From Francisella orientalis FNO12 (GTDB lineage: Bacteria; Pseudomonadota; Gammaproteobacteria; Francisellales; Francisellaceae), in NCBI RefSeq assembly GCF_001042525.2, contig NZ_CP011921.2, positions 62,001 to 126,000 of the forward strand: a stretch of 64,000 nucleotides of DNA, given 5' to 3'. The position numbers and the translations under genes are program-made. Positions 28,418-38,231 of this stretch are shown piece after piece (within the stretch, counting starts at the first letter, position 1; each line of letters opens with the position of its first letter). Below the pieces are notes generated by a model. It was not told the origin of the DNA and did no database searches. It saw only the letters and a list, made by a program, of their open reading frames with translations.

Positions 28418-28939
28418 ATGAAAAAGACTATATTAGGTGCAATGATTGTTGGTGGTCTAATGGTATCTGCAACTACTGCTATGGCTGGTGGTGTAGGTTT
28501 CGCTAACGTTCAAGATATATTCGAGACTTCACCTTTAGGTAAAGCAAAAGTTACTGCAGATGAGAAGAAACTTAAGCCTCAAATGGATCAGCTTAAGCAA
28601 AATATTACAGCTTTACAGCAAAAAGTTAATGCTTATACTGAAGAGAAAGATGATGTTCGGGCAGATGATGCTAAAGGTGATACTAAAGATGCTCAAGCAG
28701 CTGATAAAGTAGAAGCTCAAGCTGATCTTGAAAAAGCAATGAGAGATTATCAGAATTTAATGAATCAAGTTCAGAAGATGGCTTCTGATGATGCTGATGC
28801 ATTTAAAGATGCTTTAACTAAGGCTTCTGCTCAAGTAGCTAAAGATAAGCAATTAGATGCTATCTTACCTGCTGAAATGAGTTTATATAACGTTGATAGT
28901 GTTGATGTTACTAAAGACGTTATTGCTAAAATGCAATAG
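28418..28939 (+). CDS. skp: Skp/OmpH-like periplasmic chaperone
   Basis: This 173-residue protein has a signal peptide (residues 1-23, cleaved after AMA) and a long helical, Lys/Asp/Ala-rich mature part (KKLKPQMDQLKQNITALQQK), as in Skp. Skp trimers hold unfolded outer-membrane proteins in the periplasm. GVGFANVQDIFETSPLGKAK is the family N-terminus. ATG 28418 has AAGGA about 10 bases upstream; ATG 28409 is less likely. It is not next to bamA here. Confidence 0.85.
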   Translation: MKKTILGAMIVGGLMVSATTAMAGGVGFANVQDIFETSPLGKAKVTADEKKLKPQMDQLKQNITALQQKVNAYTEEKDDVRADDAKGDTKDAQAADKVEAQADLEKAMRDYQNLMNQVQKMASDDADAFKDALTKASAQVAKDKQLDAILPAEMSLYNVDSVDVTKDVIAKMQ

Positions 28940-28983
28940 TTTCGATTCTACAAATAAAAACTCGATATCTTTTTTCTAAAACT

Positions 28984-29021
28984 CTTTTAAACTTATTAAC
29001 ATTTAAAAGTCGCTTTTTTTT
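28984..29021 (+). terminator. Rho-independent terminator after skp
   Basis: CTTTTAAA (28984-28991) pairs perfectly with TTTAAAAG (29002-29009), with a 10-base loop, and is followed by CGC and a run of eight T. The stem is all A/T but for one G-C pair, so strength is uncertain. Confidence 0.45.
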
Positions 29022-29087
29022 AATTATAAAGCTATGTATAATCTTAGCTTAGATATAAATAATTAATTAAAAAAGAAAATTTAAATT

Positions 29088-29510
29088 ATGGAAAATTTGA
29101 GCTATTTTGTATCGCAGAACTTAATGTTTTGCTTGTCGTTTATATTATTATTAGCTATTTATATAGTCTTTGAGTTGACTCAAACTAAGAAAGCTCAATA
29201 TACTTTGTCAGTCGCAGATGCTGTGATCACTGTTAATAGAGGTAAGGGAGTATATCTAGATACTAGAGATCAAGAAAATTTTGCTAAAGCGCATATTATC
29301 GGAGCGCACAATATTAAGCTAGAAGAGATAGTTCAAAAACAAAATAAGTTAGCTAAGTATAAATCTAAACCTATAGTTATATACGGTGATAACCCAGAAA
29401 AAGCGATGCAAGCTTTGCGTAAAGAAGGTTTTGAACAAGTTTTTGTACTAAAAGGTGGTTTAGCAGCATGGTTACAAGCAAGTTACCCTGTTAAATCATT
29501 ATCAAAATAA
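29088..29510 (+). CDS. membrane-anchored rhodanese-like protein lacking the active-site Cys (YibN-like)
   Basis: This 140-residue protein has one N-terminal membrane helix (about residues 12-27) and a rhodanese fold ([19 protein letters not shown], then [11 protein letters not shown]). The active-site loop, normally C-x5-R, reads VIYGDNPEK with no cysteine, so it cannot be a sulfurtransferase. It sits 32 bases before secB, as YibN does in E. coli, where YibN interacts with the secretion machinery. Confidence 0.8.
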   Translation: MENLSYFVSQNLMFCLSFILLLAIYIVFELTQTKKAQYTLSVADAVITVNRGKGVYLDTRDQENFAKAHIIGAHNIKLEEIVQKQNKLAKYKSKPIVIYGDNPEKAMQALRKEGFEQVFVLKGGLAAWLQASYPVKSLSK

Positions 29511-29542
29511 GAAAAATTATAAAAATTATTAAGGATCATAGA

Positions 29543-29992
29543 ATGGATCAGCAAGCACAACCTCAATTTCAAATTCAGAAAGTTTATGTGAAAGATATGT
29601 CTTTTTCTATCCCTAGCTCAGATAAGATATGGACTACAGCATGGAAGCCAGAGCTACATACTGATTTAAAAATAGAAGCTATTGACCTTCCTGAAGAAAA
29701 TACTTATGAAAGTGTTCTAACTCTTGAAGTCAAGGTTGAAAATGAGGGTGTAGTTGCCTTCGAGGCAGAAGTAAAGCAAGCTGGAATTTTTACAGTATCA
29801 AATATGCAAGAAGCTCAAATTGAGCATGCAAAAAAAGCGTTCTGTCCAAACATTTTATATCATTATGCACGCGAAGCAATTTCTGACTTAGTTAGTAGAG
29901 GAGGCTTTCCTCAATTGTGTCTATCAGCTGTGAATTTTGATGCTATGTACCAAGACTCTTTAGAAAAGTCAGTAGATGGTAAGCAACACTAA
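29543..29992 (+). CDS. secB: protein-export chaperone SecB
   Basis: SecB is a cytoplasmic tetrameric chaperone that holds precursors and passes them to SecA. It has [20 protein letters not shown] at the start, [19 protein letters not shown], and [24 protein letters not shown] near the C-terminus. Length is 149 residues. It lies between the YibN-like gene and recA. Confidence 0.94.
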   Translation: MDQQAQPQFQIQKVYVKDMSFSIPSSDKIWTTAWKPELHTDLKIEAIDLPEENTYESVLTLEVKVENEGVVAFEAEVKQAGIFTVSNMQEAQIEHAKKAFCPNILYHYAREAISDLVSRGGFPQLCLSAVNFDAMYQDSLEKSVDGKQH

Positions 29993-30016
29993 GGTTTATA
30001 GGAGTTTTAGTTAGTT

Positions 30017-31084
30017 ATGAGTAAAGAAAAAGCTCTAGAATCTGCTCTCTCTCAAATTGAGAAGCAGTTTGGTAAAGGCTCTATCATGAGATTAGGTGAC
30101 CAAGAAACTGCTCATGATATAGAGGTTATTCCTTCAGGGATTATTGCTCTTGATGTCGCATTAGGGATAGGTGGATACCCTAAGGGACGTATTATTGAAA
30201 TATATGGACATGAGTCATCAGGTAAGACAACTCTTACTCTTTTAGCAATTGCTCAATGTCAAAAGCAAGGTGGCACAGCAGCATTTGTTGATGCAGAGCA
30301 TGCATTAGATCCTAAATACGCTAAACTTTTGGGGGTAGATGTCGATAATCTAATAGTTTCTCAACCAGATACTGGTGAGCAAGCCTTAGAGATTGCAGAT
30401 ATGCTAGTTCGCTCAGGAGGTGTTGATATCGTTGTCATAGACTCTGTTGCAGCACTTACACCAAAAGCCGAGATTGAAGGTGATATGGGTGATTCTCATA
30501 TGGGTCTTCAAGCAAGACTGATGTCACAAGCTCTTAGAAAATTAACAGCAAATATCAAACGCTCAAATACTTTGGTAATGTTTATTAACCAAATACGTAT
30601 GAAGATCGGAGTAATGTTTGGTAACCCTGAAACTACTACTGGTGGTAATGCTCTTAAATTCTATGCTTCTGTAAGGTTAGAAGTTAGAAAAGGTGGCGCA
30701 ATTAAAGATGGTGTTGATGTTAGTGGTAATGAGATAAAAGTTAAGATTGTCAAAAACAAAGTAGCACCTCCATTCAAGCAAGCAGATTTTGAGCTTATTT
30801 ATGGAGAGGGAATATCTCTTGAGGCAGAACTTATAGATCTTGGTGCTAAACATGAGATTATAGAGAAGTCTGGGGCTTGGTATAGTTATAAAGGTAAAAA
30901 AATTGGCCAAGGTAAAGAAAAGTCAAAAGAGTACCTAAAAGAAAACACTCTTGAGCGTGATGAGATAGAAAAAGCGTTATTGCAACTTCTATTGCCTCAG
31001 AAATATGCTGTACAAGAGCAAGTACAACTAGAATCTAAATCAAAGCAGTCTTCAGAACAATCTACTCAAGATGAGCTTATCTAA
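30017..31084 (+). CDS. recA: recombinase RecA
   Basis: RecA forms filaments on single-stranded DNA and drives homologous recombination and SOS signalling. It has Walker [10 protein letters not shown] at residues 64-72, [20 protein letters not shown] (Walker B) and [13 protein letters not shown] with loops L1 and L2. Length is 355 residues. recX overlaps its 3' end by 14 bases. I saw no LexA-box-like operator in the short 5' gap. Confidence 0.98.
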   Translation: MSKEKALESALSQIEKQFGKGSIMRLGDQETAHDIEVIPSGIIALDVALGIGGYPKGRIIEIYGHESSGKTTLTLLAIAQCQKQGGTAAFVDAEHALDPKYAKLLGVDVDNLIVSQPDTGEQALEIADMLVRSGGVDIVVIDSVAALTPKAEIEGDMGDSHMGLQARLMSQALRKLTANIKRSNTLVMFINQIRMKIGVMFGNPETTTGGNALKFYASVRLEVRKGGAIKDGVDVSGNEIKVKIVKNKVAPPFKQADFELIYGEGISLEAELIDLGAKHEIIEKSGAWYSYKGKKIGQGKEKSKEYLKENTLERDEIEKALLQLLLPQKYAVQEQVQLESKSKQSSEQSTQDELI

Positions 31085-31526
31085 AGAAAAAAATTATCTA
31101 TTATATCTGCTAGCTAAACAAGATTATTCACGTAAACAACTTTTTGATAAACTTACAGCCCGTGAGAATATTTCAAATGACGAAATAGTTACGCTTTTGG
31201 ATGAGTTTGAGAAGCATAAATGGCTGTCTGATGAGAGGTTTGCACGAGTATTTATAATAAGTGAAATTTCTAAATATCGAGGCGAGCGAAGAATTGTAAA
31301 TACAGCTGTTTACCAAAAAGGCTTATCACAAGAATTAGTGGAGTGCTTTTTGCATGAGGCAGAGATAGATTGGTTTGAGCTCTGTCAGAAGTGTTTGCAG
31401 AAAAAATATAAAGATTTAGATAAGTTACAATCAGATTTGAAGTTAAAGCAAAAAGCAGTTAATTATCTTTTGTATAATGGCTTTAATTTTGCTGAGATAA
31501 ATTTTGCAATTAGTGGGGAAATTTAA
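31071..31526 (+). CDS. recX: RecA regulator RecX
   Basis: RecX binds and restrains RecA filaments. This 151-residue, three-helix-repeat protein has [17 protein letters not shown] and [21 protein letters not shown] typical of the family. It overlaps the last 14 bases of recA, the usual arrangement, keeping RecX low. Confidence 0.92.
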   Translation: MSLSKEKNYLLYLLAKQDYSRKQLFDKLTARENISNDEIVTLLDEFEKHKWLSDERFARVFIISEISKYRGERRIVNTAVYQKGLSQELVECFLHEAEIDWFELCQKCLQKKYKDLDKLQSDLKLKQKAVNYLLYNGFNFAEINFAISGEI

Positions 31527-31604
31527 GTAGATAAGTTTTATTCTCAAACTTTTTTACTGTAATATTTAGTACTAGCAAGATTGAAAAAAATATAGGAGTT
31601 AGAA

Positions 31605-32093
31605 ATGGCCAAAGGAACAGTTAATAAGGTTATTTTGTTAGGTAGATTGGGTAATGATCCAGAAGTTAGAACTACGCAAAATGGCACTACTGTAGCAACA
31701 TTAAGTATCGCTACTAATGATGGTATGGGTGAAAATATAACTACAGAATGGCATAGAGTAGTTGTTTTTGGCAAGTCTGCAGAGGCGATTCAAAAATATG
31801 CAAATAAAGGTACACAGCTCTTCATAGAAGGTAGACTTCGTGCGAACAAATGGCAAGACAAAAATGGTAATATGCAATATACTACAGAAGTTGTTGCTAG
31901 TAATTTCCAGTTTGTTGCCGGAGGTAATTCTCAGGGTGGTTCAAACTATCAAAATAACCCCAATCCGAATTTTAATCAGCAGCCAAATAATAACTATCCT
32001 CAAAATAATCACCAGCCTGCTCCAAAACAGGATAAAATGCTAGATTTCGCTGAGATTAATTCATCAAATTTTGATGATGATATACCATTCTAG
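31605..32093 (+). CDS. ssb: single-stranded DNA-binding protein
   Basis: SSB coats single-stranded DNA during replication and repair. The OB-fold N-terminus is GTVNKVILLGRLGNDPEVRT, with EWHRVVVFGKSAE. It is followed by an Asn/Gln/Pro-rich linker and the acidic tip DDDIPF that recruits partner proteins. Length is 162 residues. Its own RBS (TAGGAG) and gap from recX suggest separate expression. Confidence 0.97.
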   Translation: MAKGTVNKVILLGRLGNDPEVRTTQNGTTVATLSIATNDGMGENITTEWHRVVVFGKSAEAIQKYANKGTQLFIEGRLRANKWQDKNGNMQYTTEVVASNFQFVAGGNSQGGSNYQNNPNPNFNQQPNNNYPQNNHQPAPKQDKMLDFAEINSSNFDDDIPF

Positions 32094-32129
32094 CCATATA
32101 CAGAACCATATTAAAATATAGTATACTAA

Positions 32130-32159
32130 CTGTCACTACTTGTTATATTATTATATAAT
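32130..32159 (+). promoter_or_regulatory. candidate ackA promoter
   Basis: TATAAT at 32154-32159 is a perfect -10 box in an AT palindrome (TATTATTATATAATA). CTGTCA at 32130-32135 is a 4/6 -35 match at an 18-base spacing. The start of ackA is 35 bases downstream, consistent with a short leader. Confidence 0.4.
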
Positions 32160-32193
32160 ATAGTCACTTCTTATTTTATTCTTCATTTGCTTT

Positions 32194-33348
32194 ATGTCAT
32201 ACATATTAGTCTTAAACTGTGGAAGTTCATCAGTCAAATTTGCACTAATGAATCCCAAAACCTCAAAATCACTTGTTACAGGTCTTGCAGAAAATATTGG
32301 AGCTAGCAACTGCAAGGTAACTTTTAAAACTCAACAGAAAGTTCATAAGCATATAGAAAATGGTGAGTATAAAGATATATTTGAGCTTTTAAAAGATTTT
32401 TTAGTAGAAAATAATTATTTAGAAAAAATTTCTGCGATTGGTCATAGGGTAGTTCATGGTGGTCAGTATTTTTCAAAATCTGTAATTATAGACAAAGATT
32501 CATTACAGAAGATAAAAGATTGTATACCTCTAGCGCCTTTACATAATCCAGCACATATTGAGGGGATGCTATTTTGTCAGCAAATATTCCCTAATTTACC
32601 TCAAGTAGCAGTATTTGATACAGCATTTCATCAAACTATGCCTGAGTACGTCGCAGAATATGCGATACCTAGAGAGCTGACATGTGAGCATAACATACGT
32701 AAATATGGCGCCCATGGAACTTCACATAAATATGTTTCTCAACAGGCTGCGAAAATATTAAATAAAGATGTCGCCAATGTGATACTTGCTCACTTGGGCA
32801 ATGGTTGTAGTATCACAGCTGTTGTTAATGGTAAAAGCATTGATACAAGTATGGGGCTTACTCCATTAGATGGACTTGTCATGGGAACTCGTTCTGGCTG
32901 TATAGACCCTAGTGTTTTTGCATATATCTCAGATAATCTTGGCTGGAATATTGCAGATATCACAAATATGCTAAACAAAAAAAGTGGTCTATTAGGAATC
33001 TGTGGTCATAGTGATATGCGAGAGGTTTCTGAGCTTGCTGATAATGGCAATAAACTAGCTAAGCTAGCTATTGAAATATTTTGCCATAGGATTGCCAAGT
33101 TTGTTGGTAGTTATATGATTTATTTTAAAGAGTTTGATGGCTTGGTTTTCACAGGAGGTATTGGTGAGAATGCCACTAATATTCGCAAAAGTTTAGTTTC
33201 TAAGTTAGCGAATATAGGCTTTGAAATAGATGATGCTAAAAATATGAAATCAGAAACATTTATAAATGTGGAAAATAGTCATAATATAATGGTTATTGCA
33301 ACTAATGAAGAGCTGATGATAGCTCAAGAAACACAAAATTTGATATAA
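32194..33348 (+). CDS. ackA: acetate kinase
   Basis: AckA interconverts acetyl phosphate and acetate with ATP. Motifs: LNCGSSSVKFAL at residues 6-17, GHRVVHGG, FDTAFHQTMP, GAHGTSHKYVS, GNGCSITAV and TGGIGENA. Length is 384 residues. It is 9 bases upstream of pta, forming the usual acetyl-CoA/acetate operon. Confidence 0.96.
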   Translation: MSYILVLNCGSSSVKFALMNPKTSKSLVTGLAENIGASNCKVTFKTQQKVHKHIENGEYKDIFELLKDFLVENNYLEKISAIGHRVVHGGQYFSKSVIIDKDSLQKIKDCIPLAPLHNPAHIEGMLFCQQIFPNLPQVAVFDTAFHQTMPEYVAEYAIPRELTCEHNIRKYGAHGTSHKYVSQQAAKILNKDVANVILAHLGNGCSITAVVNGKSIDTSMGLTPLDGLVMGTRSGCIDPSVFAYISDNLGWNIADITNMLNKKSGLLGICGHSDMREVSELADNGNKLAKLAIEIFCHRIAKFVGSYMIYFKEFDGLVFTGGIGENATNIRKSLVSKLANIGFEIDDAKNMKSETFINVENSHNIMVIATNEELMIAQETQNLI

Positions 33349-33357
33349 GAGTTTACC

Positions 33358-35454
33358 ATGAAAAAATCAATACTTATCCTTCCGATATCAAAACATACTG
33401 GTCTTAGAATTTTGGCAAGTAGTGTGGTATATGCGTTACAGCAGAAAGGGTTAAAAGTTGACTCATTTCATCCTATTTACGATATGGATATGAGTATCGA
33501 GCAAATAGAATCATATTTGCTTAATAATCGTGTAAAAGACTATGTTGAGATAGTTCTGAGCAAGTTTTATGAAAAATGCCAAGATTCAGATTTTGCTGTA
33601 ATATCTGGATTGTTTAGACAAGGTAATAACTACCATAGGTTATATCCATTAAATGCGATTGTTGATGAATTGAATATAGAGATTATAAAAGCTCTTGGTT
33701 CGGAAGTAATAATAGTCTCATACCATGGTAATAAACCTATAAATGATATCAACGATGAACTTGATTATGCTATGCGTAGTTTACCAAAGCAGATTAATAT
33801 TATGGGTGCTGTAATTACAAAATTAAACGCACCTTATGACGATGATGGAAGAGTTAGTTTTAGCTTGACTGAAGAGGATATTACTTATGATAAGCAGCAA
33901 CATGTTGGTATAGATGAGCTTAAAGAATTATCAGTATTTAAACAAAAAGGATTAGCTCTTTTGGGTGTGATTGAGTGGGATAAGGAAAGAACCTCACCAA
34001 GGATATTAGATATCAAAAATATTCTTAAGCTAAATCATATATCAGAAGTTGGTTTAGAAGCTCGAGTTGATAGAGTAATGATGTGTTCAAGAGGAGTTGA
34101 TAATTTTATAAGTGATTTGACTCCAAATTCTTTGATTATAACTGCTGCTGATCGATCTGATATATTGGTAACAGTTTGCTTGGCTGCAAAAAATGGTATG
34201 AAGATAGCAGGTATTATTTTAACAGCGGAAGAATATCTTGATAGTAAAGTTAGAGAGCTATGTGTAGAAACTGCTAAGAAAGCAGGGTTGGCAATTCTGA
34301 CAACAAAAAATAAAAGTGTAAATATGATTTTAAAACTGGCAAGTATTGATCTAATGGGAATACCAATTGATGATAAAGAGCGTATTCAAAAAGTCAAAGA
34401 AGTAATATCTTCATCATTAGACAGAGACACAATAGTTAGATCTATTACGTCAGATATCACTGAGCATCAAGTTATGTCACCTCCAGCATTTAGATATCAT
34501 CTTTTGAAGATGGCTCGAAAAGCCAAAAAGAGAATTATTTTACCAGAGAGTTATGAGTCAAGAACTTTACAGGCGGCTAAAAATTGTCATGAGCAAGGTT
34601 TGGCTGAGTGTGCACTTATTGGAGATAGAGATAAAATATTTAAAGTGGCTGAGATGAACGGTTTTAGTTTACCTGAGAGTATCGAAGTTGTAACTGTTGT
34701 CGATGAAGCTGAGGCAAAATACCTAAAAACATTGATCGAGCTTAGAAAGCATAAAGGTTTGTCTGAAAGTATGGCTCGAGATGCGCTAAAAGATCCAATA
34801 GTTGTAGCAACACTTATGCTTTATTTGGGTGAAGTTGATGGATTAGTGTCTGGTGCTGAGCATACTACTGCAGATGTTCTTAGACCAGCATTACAATTAG
34901 TCAAAACTAAGCCAAACTCATCACTAGTATCATCAGTGTTTTTTATGTGTATGCCTGATGAAGTTATAGTATTCGGAGATTGTGCTGTTAATCAAGATCC
35001 TACAGCAGAGCAGTTAGTTGACATCGCAATACAAAGTGCCGAATCCGCTAAGAAGTTTGGCATCGAGCCTCGTGTTGCGATGATTAGTTATAGTACAGGT
35101 TCATCAGGCTCTGGAGTTCAAGTTGAAAAGGTGCGTAAAGCTACAGAGCTACTTAAACAAAGTGCTCCTGATTTATTGGTAGATGGACCACTTCAATATG
35201 ATGCTGCTATGATCGAGAGTGTCGCAAAGAAAAAAGCTCCAAATAGTCCAGTTGCAGGTAAAGCTACTGTACTAATATTCCCTGATTTGAACACAGGTAA
35301 CACTGTCTATAAAGCAGTCCAACGAAGTGCAAATGTATTAAGTATAGGACCTGTGTTACAAGGTATAAATAAGCCTGTTAATGATTTATCTAGAGGGGCA
35401 ACTGTAGAGGATATAACTTATACAATTGCGATAACAGCTATTCAAGCAATATAA
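33358..35454 (+). CDS. pta: phosphate acetyltransferase
   Basis: Pta makes acetyl phosphate from acetyl-CoA. At 698 residues it is the long, enterobacterial form with an N-terminal BioD-like/DRTGG part and a C-terminal catalytic domain (about residues 370-698) with ILPESYESRTLQAAKN, SGAEHTTADVLRPALQ, and MISYSTGSSGSG. It is intact, and with ackA controls acetyl phosphate levels. Confidence 0.95.
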   Translation: MKKSILILPISKHTGLRILASSVVYALQQKGLKVDSFHPIYDMDMSIEQIESYLLNNRVKDYVEIVLSKFYEKCQDSDFAVISGLFRQGNNYHRLYPLNAIVDELNIEIIKALGSEVIIVSYHGNKPINDINDELDYAMRSLPKQINIMGAVITKLNAPYDDDGRVSFSLTEEDITYDKQQHVGIDELKELSVFKQKGLALLGVIEWDKERTSPRILDIKNILKLNHISEVGLEARVDRVMMCSRGVDNFISDLTPNSLIITAADRSDILVTVCLAAKNGMKIAGIILTAEEYLDSKVRELCVETAKKAGLAILTTKNKSVNMILKLASIDLMGIPIDDKERIQKVKEVISSSLDRDTIVRSITSDITEHQVMSPPAFRYHLLKMARKAKKRIILPESYESRTLQAAKNCHEQGLAECALIGDRDKIFKVAEMNGFSLPESIEVVTVVDEAEAKYLKTLIELRKHKGLSESMARDALKDPIVVATLMLYLGEVDGLVSGAEHTTADVLRPALQLVKTKPNSSLVSSVFFMCMPDEVIVFGDCAVNQDPTAEQLVDIAIQSAESAKKFGIEPRVAMISYSTGSSGSGVQVEKVRKATELLKQSAPDLLVDGPLQYDAAMIESVAKKKAPNSPVAGKATVLIFPDLNTGNTVYKAVQRSANVLSIGPVLQGINKPVNDLSRGATVEDITYTIAITAIQAI

Positions 35455-35469
35455 AACTAGGAGGCAAAT

Positions 35470-36906
35470 ATGTCTAACAAGCTTCTAAAAAAAGTGATAG
35501 ATAAATACTCTTTTTCTAGTGCAAAAAGTTTTGATGTAGTTAATCCTGCTACAAATAAGTCAATTTGTCGTTTAGAAGAGAAATCGTCAGAGTATGTTGA
35601 GGATAGTATTCTAGTAGCTAAACATGCACAAAAAAATATATTTAAAAATATTCCTTCAAGCGAAAAATCGAAGTTATTAGAAAAATGGTTTGATTTGATA
35701 ATAGAAAATTCTGATGATTTAGCGGAGATTATCACACTAGAGAGTGGTAAGCCTCTCGCTGAAGCAAAAATAGAAGTTCGATATGGAGCTAGCTTTATCA
35801 AGTGGTATGCAGAAAAGGCAAAAAGAATAGATTCACGTATTTTTGATCCAAATATTAGTAATTCTGAGGGGAGGGTGGACTATTATCCTGTTGGTGTGGT
35901 TGCTGCAATTACACCTTGGAATTTTCCTCTTGCGATGGTTACTCGTAAGGCAGCTCCTGCAATAGCTGCTGGATGTAGTGTCATTGTCAAACCTTCTGAG
36001 TTAACGCCTTTGACAGCTTTTGCTGCGCGCGAACTTTTTATAGAGGTTGGAGCTGATGAGAATCTTTTACAGATAGTATGTGGTGATTCAAAGGTCATAG
36101 GCCATGAGTTTCAGAAGAGTAATTTAGTTAGAAAAATCACTTTTACAGGATCAACAAGAGTTGGCAAACTTCTAATGCAGCAAGCAGCGGATACTGTTAA
36201 GAAAGTTTCTCTAGAGCTGGGAGGTAATGCACCATTTATAGTCTTTAAAAGCGCTAATATCGAAAAGGCTATTGAAGGTTTGCTAGCATCGAAAATAAGA
36301 AATGCTGGTCAAGTATGTGTGGCTCCAAATCGTGTTTTTGTTCATCATTCTATAAAAGAAGATTTTATTGCTAGATTGAAGTTAGCTGTTCTTGATCTTA
36401 AGCAAGGTAATGGTTTAGATGAAGGTATTAAAGTGGGGCCTTTGATTAATGCTGCAGCTGTCGAGAAAGTACAGTCTCATGTTGATAATGCTTTAGATAA
36501 CGGAGCGAAGCTGGTTTGTGGTGGTAAAGTAAATCAAAATTTGGGAGGTAACTTTTATGAGCCTACTATCTTAGATAATATGCAGGATAGTATGATTATC
36601 AGTTGCGAAGAGACCTTTGGACCAGTTATAGCTATTTTTAGTTTTGAGTCTGAAGACGAAGTTATCCAAAGAGCCAATAATACTAAGTATGGTTTAGCAA
36701 GCTATTTCTTCAGTAGTGATATGAATCAGATTAGAAGAGTGAGAAATGCTTTAGCTTATGGAATGGTAGGTATAAATTCAGGAGCTATCTCAAATGAAAA
36801 AGCACCATTTGGCGGAGTCAAGCAATCAGGTCTTGGTAGAGAAGGGTCTGATGATGGTATTTATGAGTTTTTGGAAGCTAAGTATAGTTTACAAAATTTT
36901 ATCTAG
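35470..36906 (+). CDS. gabD: NAD(P)-dependent aldehyde dehydrogenase (succinate-semialdehyde type, GabD-like)
   Basis: This cytoplasmic ALDH has the catalytic Cys in RNAGQVCVAPNRV and the general-base Glu in KKVSLELGGNAPFIVF; TPWNFPLAMVTRKAAPAIAAG is the cofactor region. The 478 residues and APFGGVKQSGLGREGSDDGI near the end favour succinate-semialdehyde dehydrogenase. Substrate is inferred from resemblance. AGGAGG lies 6 bases before ATG 35470, 16 bases after pta. Confidence 0.85.
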   Translation: MSNKLLKKVIDKYSFSSAKSFDVVNPATNKSICRLEEKSSEYVEDSILVAKHAQKNIFKNIPSSEKSKLLEKWFDLIIENSDDLAEIITLESGKPLAEAKIEVRYGASFIKWYAEKAKRIDSRIFDPNISNSEGRVDYYPVGVVAAITPWNFPLAMVTRKAAPAIAAGCSVIVKPSELTPLTAFAARELFIEVGADENLLQIVCGDSKVIGHEFQKSNLVRKITFTGSTRVGKLLMQQAADTVKKVSLELGGNAPFIVFKSANIEKAIEGLLASKIRNAGQVCVAPNRVFVHHSIKEDFIARLKLAVLDLKQGNGLDEGIKVGPLINAAAVEKVQSHVDNALDNGAKLVCGGKVNQNLGGNFYEPTILDNMQDSMIISCEETFGPVIAIFSFESEDEVIQRANNTKYGLASYFFSSDMNQIRRVRNALAYGMVGINSGAISNEKAPFGGVKQSGLGREGSDDGIYEFLEAKYSLQNFI

Positions 36907-36994
36907 GCATTTATTATCTGTTCTTGTTTTTCTAATATAAGTGTGTTTTTTACTGTAAAAGGTTGTTCTTGTATTTAGAATCATGTGGTTTAAT

Positions 36995-37116
36995 TTTATA
37001 GCGCTGATTTATTTCAACTTGCGAGCGCTTTATAAATTCTGCTAAAACGAACATTTCTTTTAAGTTTTGAACCCCCATCGTTTTAGTAGGAGACTTTTTG
37101 CTAATAATCAAAAAGT
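36995..37116 (+). promoter_or_regulatory. three-hairpin leader upstream of the homocysteine methyltransferase pseudogene
   Basis: Three consecutive stems are visible. The first is AGCGCT (37000-37005) with AGCGCT (37024-37029), extended by TTTAT/ATAAA around a 2-base bulge. The second is CTAAAACGA (37042-37050) with TCGTTTTAG (37078-37086), extended outward by wobble pairs to about 13 bp. The third is ACTTTTTG (37093-37100) with CAAAAAGT (37109-37116). The start codon is 36 bases downstream. It does not match the SAM-I, SAM-II or SAH riboswitch cores that I can recall. Confidence 0.5.
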
Positions 37117-37151
37117 TTGTTTATTAACTAAAACATGGAGATTTCCAATTA

Positions 37152-38214
37152 ATGAAAAAAGAAAATCTACTTGAGAGACTAAACAAAGGTCCTGTAATCT
37201 GTGCAGAAGGTTTCCTATTTGAGATTTAGCGTCATGGCTATATGTCATCAGGTGAGTTTGTGCCTATGGTGTCTTTGGAGCACTCTGAAGTTTTAGAAAG
37301 CTTACATAGGGATTTTCAACATGCTGGATCAGATATTGTAGAGGCTTTTACCTATAATGAGCATCGAGAAAAGATAAGAGTTATAGGTAAAGAGCATTTG
37401 CTTGAGAAGCTAAATAGAGAAGCACTTAGAATAGCTAAAAAAGTTGCCGATACAACACCTGAAGGAGTTCAGCCGAATCTATTAGCGGGTAATATCTCTA
37501 ACTCAAAATATTTGGAAGCAAGGCGATAAAGAGTCTCAAAAGGAAGTAACTAGGATGTTTGATGAGATGATTACTTGGGCTGCCGAAGAAGGTGCGGATA
37601 TTTTGATTGGTGAAACATTCTATTATGCAGAGGAAGCTTTTAGGGCTCTAGAGATTATGAAAAAAGCAAATCTCCCAACGGTATTAACTATAGCACCAAT
37701 GGCTCAAAATACTATGCGTGATGGTTAGAGTATTGTAGATACATGTAAAGAGTTGGAACAGTTAGGAGCTGATGTTGTTGGTCTAAACTGTTTTAGAGGC
37801 CCTCAAACTATGCTTCCTGATCTAAAGAAAATCCGTGAAGCAGTTAAGTGTCATGTTGCGGGACTTCCTATTCCATATAGGACTACTAATGAACATCCTG
37901 CATTTTTAAATTTACCAGATAATAATGGCTGTAGCTGTCCAGCACCTCATGGAAGAACTTTTCCAATAGCATTAGATCCATTGTATTGTAATCGCTATGA
38001 GATTAGAGAATTTGCTAAAGAAGCTTATGATTTTTGGGTTAATTATTTAGGAGTTTGTTGTGGAGCAAGTCCTATGTTGATTAGAGAAGTTGCAGATGCC
38101 GTTGGTTTAACTGTTCCTAGTAGTAAATATAAAGAAAAAATGGAAAACCACTTTATGTATGGTACAAATAAGCGTATTGCTAAGCATATGCAAGAATATG
38201 GGGATAAAGCTTAA
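37152..38214 (+). pseudogene. homocysteine S-methyltransferase (BHMT-like), multiply disrupted
   Basis: This was a roughly 350-residue zinc-dependent methyltransferase of the betaine/S-methylmethionine-homocysteine type. The N-terminus AEGFLFEI...GYMSSGEFVPMVSLEHSE resembles BHMT. The zinc cysteines are GLNCFRGP and GVCCGA. Lesions: TAG at 37227-37229, a frameshift near 37520-37525 and TAG at 37726-37728. Methionine recycling by this route is lost. Confidence 0.85.
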
Positions 38215-38231
38215 TTTCAGTGAATATCTTA

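Noticed and set aside
36995-37116. S-box or SAH riboswitch upstream of the methyltransferase
   Set aside because: The conserved cores of those riboswitches were not found; kept as an uncharacterised structured leader.
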